A stretch of DNA of 24,516 bases from Chara braunii (taxonomy: Eukaryota > Streptophyta > Charophyceae > Charales > Characeae): the NCBI GenBank assembly GCA_003427395.1, contig BFEA01000139.1, positions 1,061,541-1,086,056 of the forward strand, read 5' to 3'. Shown piece after piece: positions 17,528-24,516 of this stretch (position 1 is the first letter of the stretch; each line of letters begins with the position of its first letter). The notes under the pieces were generated by a model. It had not been told where the DNA came from, searched no databases, and saw nothing but the letters and a program-made list of their open reading frames with translations. The position numbers and the translations under genes were made by a program.

Positions 17528-18936
17528 AGATCTACCTCGCGTTAGGTATAGGCTTAGAGGTAGGCCCAGACTTAGTTGTAGGAGGCTCTTGGGTGAGAAT
17601 GTGTTATGGAGCTTTATTCTTTCATACACTTATGAACTTAGTTTGGATATTGGTCTGTCATGTGTTTCAGGTCTTCTTGATCGTTTGATTCAGGATCTGG
17701 AATAGATTCAGCTTGATCCCACGAGGATCATCTTCTGTTATCACTGATAACAAGTCGGCTGTCGATTCGTCGGTTTACGACTCAACTCCACTCCACTCTC
17801 CTTACTCGACCTAAAAAGGTTTTAGCCCTGGTGGGTTTTATTGTTTTATTAAGGTTTTCACCCGGACTTTTATTGAATGACTATTTAATAAAGGTACTGA
17901 GTATTTAATTATGGAAGGTTGGACAAAGGTTGGGGCTTGCATAACTAAAACGAGGGGTATGAGTATCGAGAATGGTTGAAGTTGACTCTGTGTAATGTGT
18001 GGACTTTTGGTTGACTCCTTGATGTGATTGCAGATATGTTCTATGGTTCGAACTTTGGATTTAATTGTCTGCGATCACATACATATATATGGTTGTAAGG
18101 AGTCCCACTGTGATTCTAAGAAGTGATCATCACATACTTATTCTCCTTTTACATATGTACATGTACATACCTATGTTTGGTTGTTCACGTGGCCTAAGGG
18201 TCCACGCTTAAGGGTTAAAGTGGGGTGAAAACCCCCTTTATTGTTGTATGCTTCTTAAGAGATTTCTCAGTCGAACATTAGCCCTGGGTCTGGATTCGAG
18301 GTCCTTGTCCAGGACATCCCAGGTCCTAGACTTTGCTTGGAAGGGACCACCCCCCGTGCAGAGCCTATTTGCCCTGCCCACCGGGAAACTCAGCCTAAAG
18401 CTCGGAGGTGCAGCGGAGGCCGCATGGCTGTTCCTTCAGTCGTGCAATATCGTGAAGGGGTAGACCCTCACGATACTTCGAGTTTGATACTTGAGTGTCA
18501 TAAGCAGTACTTGAGCGCACGAGGGACCGCTTGATTAGGAGCACTGCATAGTACGTCATCATCGCGACTGTTTGTAAATTCATACATTGCTAGTCGATAT
18601 GGAAAGGCCCTGCGTCCGCGCAGTTTTATACTAAGTCTCGCGTGCATCGCCTATCCGACTTCCGCATCGGAAAGTAATGAGATAGTTATTGAAGGGACTA
18701 GGACTGTGTGCGTTGTTTTGTTTGTGTCGTTTTGTGTGTGTGTGTGTGTTTTAATTTTTATGTTCTTAGAGTGGTGTATGTGTGGTGTATGGGAAGCATC
18801 CTAGTCGACCGACGACGGGTCGCGCTTGGGACCTCAGCCCCCCAAGGCGTTGGTTCGCGTGAGGGTCCAAATAGAGGCGTAAAACCGTGCATACCCCGTA
18901 TGCTACAGCGAACGAGAAACGTCATCGACTGGTCCA
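17528..18936. other. Repeat-like non-coding DNA, no gene supported
   Basis: No coherent coding frame or RNA gene is seen. Short frames around 18248-18534 have no motif. The text from 17970 to 18110 contains two diverged GATTGCAGAT/CTGCGATCACAT segments. A (GT)n run lies at about 18733-18750. It may be the remainder of a long LTR-type element. Confidence 0.4.
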
Positions 18937-19184
18937 CCTCTGCGATTGCAGTTGATTAGCTTTCGTACTATGGACTGGTATTTCGGTAGGGATACGCCCA
19001 CCGAAGGGAGGTGACAGCTTCCNTAAGGTGGAGGTAAATCGTGCCTCNCATAGGCCCTATCCTGTCATAGGGGCTTGCGAGAGGTATGGCTAGCGCACTT
19101 GGCCAGAGCGGCTTGAGGAAGCTCCATGTGTATTTCGCGACGAGAATCAGACCAACTCCTGNGTGACGCGGTCGGGAGGGTCCC
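18937..19184 (+). repeat. Left arm of a long imperfect inverted repeat
   Basis: It pairs in reverse complement with 19861-20086. Matching landmarks from outside inward are CTCTGCGATTGCA, CTTTCGTAC, GGATACGCCCACC-AAGGGA, GGTGACAGCT, AGGTGGAGGT, CCTGTC, GGTATGGCTAGCG and AACTCCTGNGTGACGCG. By eye identity in aligned blocks is about three quarters, with indels. Three single Ns (19023, 19048, 19162) lie in this arm. Confidence 0.75.
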
Positions 19185-19635
19185 GCCCCACTTGTGCNGT
19201 GTCGGACCGATGCGCTTGGCAGCGGGGCGAGGCCATAAACCCTTTTAGTATAAGGTGGCCCGACGAGAGATTTTTCAATCAACGCAGGGATGTTTTTNAT
19301 GGTCTGAAATGCACAGGTGGCAGGTACTTGTGGAAGTTGAAGTATGTCTGGAAGANCCAGGCNGCTATAGAGGAAAAAGAGAGAAAGACAATTGCAGAGG
19401 AGAAGGATAGAGAACGTGATGTGGAGGCGGAGAAGTACTTGCAAAAGGAGAAAGGGAATCCTGGGNAGCTTGAAGAANAGGCGGTGAGGGAAAGAGAAAT
19501 GGCACGAAGCCTTTCTCCTTCCGAAGTGGAGCAAGCGTCTTGGCTAACTCTCGACATGAGCAGACGGATTGAGAAGAAACGGGTCGCCACCAAGCACAAT
19601 GACGGAAACCCTTCAAAAGAGACACACAAAAAGGG
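19163..19635 (+). pseudogene. Lys/Glu-rich coiled-coil fragment, weakly CIR_N/CWC25-like
   Basis: The open frame passes through seven ambiguous bases (19198, 19298, 19356, 19363, 19466, 19478 and the edge at 19162), so its openness is partly unproven. Its core reads YVWKxQxAIEEKERKTIAEE and then RDVEAEKYLQKEKG. The spacing of V-W-K-x-x-Q, the E/K run and L-Q-x-E-x-G recalls the CIR_N domain of CWC25-type splicing factors, but the N-terminal K-x-W-H-P signature is missing. The downstream part (EVEQASWLTLDMSRRIEKKR) is not recognised. It lies between the arms of an inverted repeat, which would fit an exon captured by a transposon. After about 19635 the frame is GA-repeat only. Confidence in the family is low. 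Confidence 0.3.
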
Positions 19636-19760
19636 AGAGAGAGAGAGCGAGATACATACATATACATATATAGAGAGAGAGTGTGTGAGAGAGAGAAAAA
19701 AAAAAAAAAACTCGTTGTCATGGTGCGAGCTTCATGAGAGAGAGAGAGAGAGAGAGTGAG
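19636..19760. repeat. (GA)n, (TACA)n and A-run microsatellites
   Basis: GAGAGAGAG runs lie at about 19637-19650, 19672-19695 and 19736-19757. ATACATACATATACATATAT lies at about 19652-19671, and a run of 15 A lies at 19696-19710. A minus-strand frame here is Leu/Ser/Phe low complexity. Confidence 0.85.
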
Positions 19761-19860
19761 ACCGACTCACTCTCATGGTGCGAACTTAATGGGGGGGCCA
19801 GAGCCACGATACGCTGCCGGGCGCGGCGGCCTCACACCTAGACGTAAAACATTTTTAGTG

Positions 19861-20086
19861 TCGGACCTCACGGTCGCATCACGCAGGAGTTTTAGAAACG
19901 TTTCAGCGAAAGACCAACTCCGACCGTGCACGCCAGCTATACCGTTCGCGGCTCCCTGCGACAGGACAGAGGTCCCGCGAGGTACAACTCACCTCCACCT
20001 GCGGGAGCTGTCACCATCCCTTAGGTGGGCGTATCCATACTGAGCTACTGACTCACGTACGAAAGTTTTTATATGCAATCGCAGAG
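19861..20086 (-). repeat. Right arm of the long imperfect inverted repeat
   Basis: It is the reverse-complement partner of 18937-19184. Its outer end TGCAATCGCAGAG (20074-20086) is the exact complement of the left outer end over 12-13 bases. The central GGTGGGCGTATCC, AGCTGTCACC and ACCTCCACCT blocks are also preserved. Confidence 0.75.
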
Positions 20087-21360
20087 ATAAGTCGGCCGAG
20101 GGCGTTTGCTTGATCGTCGTAGCATGGGCATACGAGAGGTTGATTGCCTAAGACTGACCTGTATATGCGTCGGACATCGGGCGCTGATTTCTTGGACCGA
20201 CTCACAATTCAGGTCGACTCGACCGACGAACGTTCGCGCATACTATGCTTTGACTATAATTAGTTTCAATAGTTATGACTTACAACCTAGCCCCTTTTTG
20301 GAATACAATCCCCTCAGTACATAAATTATTAGGGGTCGCTCGTAAGACATATACCCTATCCTACCTAGTGATTGAGTCAATTTAACATATCTCTTTATGA
20401 AAAACCCTTTGTCATATCATACATACACATGCAATGAAATAAGGCTGAGTAATTAGGCAAGGAGATGCCACAGATACTCAACACATTCACAAGAACAGTC
20501 TGAATTGATCAAGGAAAACATAGGTCATTGACCTTTCAAACATGTATAGATGAAATGAATCATAAAATGAATATGGTTTTTGCCTAATTTGCTTATCAAT
20601 CAGGGAAGAGCACAAGGTTGGGTACTCAAACCAAGTGTATAAAATTGCGCGTTGACGAAATGTCTGGATTAAGGCCTAGAATAGCATAAGTTTCTCAATG
20701 GGTTGCAGTGAATAGCATGGTTGGTCGTTTTAGTGACCTGCAGACAAAGTCAACAACATTACACAATCCTAGCAGAGTCAACCATTCATTCACTTTTCCA
20801 CACATTACACCTACGCTTTGAAACCTTTCAGTCAGACTCGACTTAGTCATTCAAGGTCCTCGTTTGACCAAACTCAGACCCTTTAGACAATGACTCGAAA
20901 ATCAGAAATGTCATTTGGTGCAAAGGTTGATGCAAAGTGTGGGTGTAGAGGGTGAGTAAGGGTTGAGTTGGCGAACCAACTTGTTACCATAAGGCAACAG
21001 CGTGTAGTCTTGTATTAGACTCATAATGAGTCGTCTTGCAAGTTAAGGTGAAATGCAATCACACACAGGTCAATACGGTCTCAACACCTCTTTGCTATCG
21101 ACATGACTTTATCTGAAGTTGAATATAGTGAACTTCATTTTAGTCGGGAATAATACTACATCGACATAACTCCCTCTAAGCAGCATCTCTAACCTCTTAT
21201 CAGACCAATCTCTAGAGATAGTCGTCTTAAGGAAGAGAAGTATAAAGCTAACATCACTAATATTTTCTGCTTTTTTATACGATTTAAGAACATGCACAGG
21301 CAAAACATCATCAATCTTATCTGGAATAAAATCATAAGATTGGCATCAATCACGAGTTTA
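20087..21360. other. A/T-rich non-coding DNA, no gene supported
   Basis: No open frame with coherent composition, RNA gene or strong repeat is seen. One ATAAGATTGG occurs at about 21335, next to an inverted partial copy at about 21311. This may be chance or a remnant of the motif repeated at 15968-16657. Confidence 0.4.
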
Positions 21361-21840
21361 AGGTAGCAGGACGGGTCACACGGGGCCACATTCCTTCTAC
21401 CTCCACCTCAGTAGAATCAGAAAGTAGATATTGTCAGTTCGTTAGTCTTTTGAGGAATCTTCATAAGAGTTGTCATAGAAGGGTAGATTACACGGGATCC
21501 TCGTCTTAGTGGGCGTCTGGTCGTGATAGGGCAGACCTCATGGGGTCTCACTTCTCCTATCACTGTTTGATGTCGACGCACGGGTGGCGGGCAATAAGGC
21601 AGGTTTCTCAGAGCCTCGCTTCTCTTATCACCACCACTTTTTCTTAGTCGTGCAGTTAGGCAATAGGGCAGGTCTCTCGATGCCTCGCTCCTCCTATTGC
21701 TTACTTGCGTTGACGCACGGCTGGTTGGCAATAAGGCAGGCTTCTCGGAGCCTTGCTTCTCTTATCACCACCACTTTTTCTTAGTCGTGCAATTAGGCAA
21801 TAGGGCAGGCGTCTCGGGGCCTCGCTCCTCCTATCACCCT
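21361..21840. repeat. Tandem imperfect palindromes with co-varying stems
   Basis: Hairpin-forming units of about 40 bp recur at 21361-21402, 21523-21563, 21591-21631, 21660-21700, 21728-21768 and 21797-21837. The last four form two 137-bp units of two half-units each (about 68 bp). Outer stems are AGGTAG/CTACCT, GTGATAGG/CCTATCAC, ATAAG/CTTAT, GCAATAGG/CCTATTGC, ATAAG/CTTAT and ATAGG/CCTAT. An inner stem also appears, for example AGACC/GGTCT in the second unit and AGGCT/AGCCT in the fifth. Stem bases differ between units but stay complementary. Confidence 0.8.
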
Positions 21841-22861
21841 CACAAGTTCTCTCGACGAACTCGGTCGTCGTTTTCGACGCTTCTTTACGCCCTTGATCAT
21901 TCGGAAGTCTTCAAGGTCATGCGGGTAAGCCATACGAAACCTGTGCCCCACATCTTAAAAGCCTTCCGCCTGATCTCCGAACTGTGTTAGTTTAAGACTT
22001 TGAGAAGATGCAGACTTTAGTCAACTTTAGGGCAAGAGTTAGTTGATGTTGTCCACTTTCACAGTACTTTGACCAATAGCACGCACAATCCTTCAATCCA
22101 CTATGAACCCCGCTCTATCAATGTCAGGTGGTCTATAAAGCAAGGCAAGACTGCACGGAGTCGTTTCCTTTGCGGCCATATTCCCACAAAAAAACACTCA
22201 CATAGCGAGACAGTTACACAAAATTTCTCGTTCTCGCTATGTTTTTCAGCAACAGTTAATCATACACAGTCTCTTTTTGTCAGATCATGGCAGATGAATT
22301 GCGCACTGCATTGTCTCACTCGATCGGCTACGCACAATGTTTGCTCACTTTATTGGTTGTGCACGGCACCCTACTCACCCCAATTAGGAGTGGGCAACAT
22401 CGCTTATCCATGACACATCAAATTTCGACCAACTCACTGCTATAATCGGTGATAAAAAAAATACAATAAAATAAAATAAATAAATAAAAATCGGGAAGAC
22501 CGATATGCAAGGACTATGAATGAGAACGCTATAGAAAAAGCCAAGTCATGAAATCACACAGATGTCCAAGTAGTCACTTGCAAGCTGAGAGCACAAATGT
22601 ATCGAGATTCCATCCAAGTAACAACAATACAATGAACTATTGAACCAATGTTCAAGTCCTCATGACACACCAACAAAGTATCCAATATAGCTTCTCTCTA
22701 TCTGATGCCCATCGTCCCAGCTTACTCTACTCTACTATCCCACCTACAACTGTGTTCAAGCAACAAGCTTACTTCGACTCTCGTAGACCAATGTACATGA
22801 TGTCAACACCTTCGCCGACCGTTCACACACATAGGTACGTATCACTTTTTTTCTTTCTTTT
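21841..22861. other. No gene supported
   Basis: A 114-codon frame at 22069-22413 and short ones nearby have no recognisable motif. An A-rich ATAAAATAAATAAATAAA tract lies at about 22452-22490. I see no RNA gene or promoter. Confidence 0.4.
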
Positions 22862-23640
22862 TATTCCTCTCTCTGTCTCACTCTCTGTGTATGTGTCTTT
22901 CTCCGTGTGGGTCACAGTGCACTCTGTGTATGTCATAGTGGTTGTGTGCCTATGTCACTATGTCTCTGAGTGCGGCACTGCGTCACTGTGTATCTGTGTC
23001 ATAGTGCACTGTGTATCCGTGTGGTTCACTGTGTGTGTCACAGTGTCACTGTCTGTTCCACCGTGTCTGTGTCTGTTCCTGTGCACTGTATGTTCCTGTG
23101 TATCTGTGTTACTGTGTGATTGTCACTGTGAATGTATGTTGCAGCGTCTGTGTATGTGTGACTGTGTGTTTTCACTGTGTATGTGTTTGCATCACTGTGT
23201 ATGTCACAGTGTCCTTGTGTGTGTAACACTGTCACTGTGTGCCTGTGCCACAGTGTATCTGTGTGTCACCGTGTGTTTCCAGTGTGTCGCTGTGTGACTT
23301 TATGGTTGTGTGACTGTGTAGGTGTCTCATAGTATCTGTATGTCATTGTGTGTTTCCACTATGTGTGTCACAGTGACCATGTTTGCACTGTGTCACTGTG
23401 TGTTTGTCACTGAGCACTGTGTCACTGTGCACTGTGCCACTGTGCACTGTCACCGTGTAACTGTGTGATCGTCACTGTGACCGTGTGTGCACTGTGTCAC
23501 TGTGTGTTTGTGCGACTGTGTATCCGTGTGTATGTGTCACATTCGTTTGTCTGTTTCTGTTTGTTGTCTGTCCGTCTCTGTCTGTCTCTGTCCTTCTCTG
23601 TCTTTCTCTGTGTCTATTTATCTCTCTCTATCACTCACAC
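22862..23640 (+). repeat. Degenerate CACTGTGT minisatellite passing into CTCTGTCT
   Basis: The tract consists of degenerate octamer-like units (CACTGTGT, GTGTGTCA, CACAGTGT). Because CACAGTG and CACTGTG are complementary, many neighbouring units can pair. From about 23570 the unit changes to TCTCTGTC. The 211-codon plus-strand frame and other frames here are pure C/V/S/L repeats and are not genes. Confidence 0.88.
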
Positions 23641-23675
23641 ACACACACGACTCACACATACACACACATAAGCGT
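23635..23675. repeat. (CA)n microsatellite
   Basis: Runs of CACACACAC and ACACATACACACACA directly follow the CTCTGTCT tract. Confidence 0.85.
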
Positions 23676-23743
23676 AGTAGTGTATATTTCAATGTTTTAG
23701 CAATAGATTTCTTGGATTTTGCTCATCCTATCTTAGGAACTAC

Positions 23744-23924
23744 CATGGAACCAGTCGTGATCGAAGACTTACCTTCACGCTGCACAGCGTACCGCGACCA
23801 CAGCATGAGACAGGACAGGCACGAGCGTGCATCCCAACAAGTCGAGCGGACAGCGGGTCATCCCCACGACGCTGTCGGCGGATGCATGACGCATCCGACA
23901 GGTCTCTACCCTCACATACGGTAA
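23744..23924 (+). CDS. Candidate short exon, uncertain
   Basis: ATG 23744 opens a frame of natural, polar composition (MEPVVIEDLPSRCTAYRDHS, then HPHDAVGGCMTHPTGLYPHI) that ends in a stop overlapping CGGTAAGC at 23920. GGTAAGC is a reasonable 5' splice donor, so this could be a first exon cut just before the stop. No domain is recognised and there is no acceptor to test within the window. A chance frame downstream of a microsatellite is at least as likely. Confidence 0.15.
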
Positions 23925-23958
23925 GCAGCGGATGCAGGTAGGACTAGATCGACTGGTA

Positions 23959-24000
23959 AATAATAATAGAATCAATAATAATAATAATAATAACAACAAT
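23959..24000. repeat. (AAT)n microsatellite
   Basis: Interrupted AATAATAAT runs extend from about 23959 to 24000. Confidence 0.85.
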
Positions 24001-24005
24001 AGTAA

Positions 24006-24196
24006 TCTACAACAGAAAAAATTCTCAGAATTAAATATTCATTTTATAGTAAAATTACATTCTAAATTTTAAATTTTCATTCCATCTTAAAAAATGTCAT
24101 NTCTACAACAGAAAAAATTCTCAGAATTAAATATTCATTTTATAGTAAAATTACATTCTAAATTTTAAATTTTCATTCCATCTTAAAAAATGTCAT
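24006..24196 (+). repeat. Exact 95-bp duplication either side of a single N
   Basis: Bases 24006-24100 and 24102-24196 are identical over 95 positions, and 24101 is N. In a diverged, decaying neighbourhood, perfect identity interrupted by one N is best explained by two contig ends that overlap but were joined with a placeholder. Confidence 0.9.
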
Positions 24197-24516
24197 TCCA
24201 ATTTTAAAATTTTTCGTCTTACTTGAGAACTTTCCTTCCAAGAACGGGGTGTCCCTTCTTATTAACTGCATGCTAGAGAAAGTCTAGATGAGTTCATAAA
24301 ATATTTTAATTGGATTGTCATTCTAAGTAAGGATTTTCAGTCATAAATAGGTTAATCCAATCTAAATTAAAAGATATTTGTTGTAGTAGAATGAAAGTTT
24401 AATTAAAATATTTCATAAACTCGTCCAGACTTTCATTCCAACTTGAACAAATATATGTAGTTAGAAGGGAAAGCTCAAATTTAGACGGGAACTTATCAAA
24501 TAAAACTGGAAATTTT
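24197..24516. other. A/T-rich DNA, no gene seen
   Basis: Apart from the small inverted repeat, this is A/T-rich sequence with repeated CATTCCA and AATTTTAAATTT words. There is no coding frame. It continues past the window end. Confidence 0.5.
24278..24433. repeat. Short inverted repeat, about 34-bp arms
   Basis: The left arm 24278-24311 (GAAAGTCTAGATGAGTTCAT and on to TATTTTAATT) pairs with 24401-24433 (AATTAAAATATTTCATAAAC and on to CCAGACTTTC) with about four mismatches. About 90 bp lie between the arms. It may be a small foldback or MITE-like element. The ends and target duplications were not resolved. Confidence 0.7.

Noticed and set aside
15700-18700. Complete LTR retrotransposon
   Set aside because: No second LTR, primer-binding site, polypurine tract or gag/pol motif was found in the window. 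Only LTR-like composition and arrays are seen.
22662-23297. 211-codon plus-strand frame
   Set aside because: Most of it is a Cys/Val/Ser repeat from the CACTGTGT minisatellite with no domain.

Overview
The window looks like a piece of a large, repeat-rich nuclear genome of a plant-like (streptophyte) eukaryote. It has no bacterial-style operons. It holds long low-complexity tracts, a broken plant-type Helitron, a non-autonomous hAT-type element with an 8-bp target-site duplication, A/T-rich tandem arrays resembling retrotransposon non-coding DNA, and a U6 spliceosomal RNA copy. The lineage is an inference from element types and cannot be fixed from the sequence. I see no intact, clearly functional protein gene.

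Layout. 1-2439: C-rich DNA without genes, then a composite repeat made of degenerate CAGGCAGACAGA tracts, T-runs and a conserved GGTCCAA/TTGACCTG block. 2440-4252: a decayed plus-strand gene for a charged, coiled-coil-like protein of unknown function, split by a 374-bp hAT-type MITE (2851-3224) with GTTGTTGG duplications. 4253-6286: A/T-rich spacer with a 55-base T-run and a diverged direct repeat pair. 6287-11706: a degenerate Helitron Rep/helicase reading frame in the usual order: Ser-rich N-terminus, Cys zinc-finger-like motif, HUH Rep domain, linker, PIF1-like helicase. It is broken by stops and frameshifts, a small rearrangement and a 266-bp internal tandem duplication. 11821-12615: an acidic ORF of unknown function with one in-frame TGA. 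12779-12868: a U6 snRNA copy that is probably retroposed. 12869-15967: no convincing gene. 15968-17527: two repeat systems, seven copies of a CCATAAGATTGG-centred motif and then a five-to-six-unit array of about 117 bp. 17528-18936: nothing recognised. 18937-20086: an imperfect inverted repeat enclosing a Lys/Glu-rich ORF that weakly resembles CIR_N-type splicing-factor domains. 20087-21360: nothing recognised. 21361-21840: tandem imperfect palindromes whose stems co-vary between copies. 22862-23680: CACTGTGT-type low complexity. 23959-24516: AAT repeats, an exact 95-bp duplication around a single N (probably an assembly join), and a small inverted repeat.

How the parts relate: the dominant process is transposition and decay. 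The Helitron lacks the Walker A lysine and the Walker B acidic pair and cannot encode an active protein as it stands. Several of its stops are TGA at places where the family has Trp or Arg, which fits cytosine deamination of a silenced element. The observations most worth checking are the co-varying palindrome array, the inverted repeat that may carry a captured gene fragment, the U6 copy with an altered ACAGAGA box and refolded 3' stem, and the spaced CCATAAGATTGG motif.
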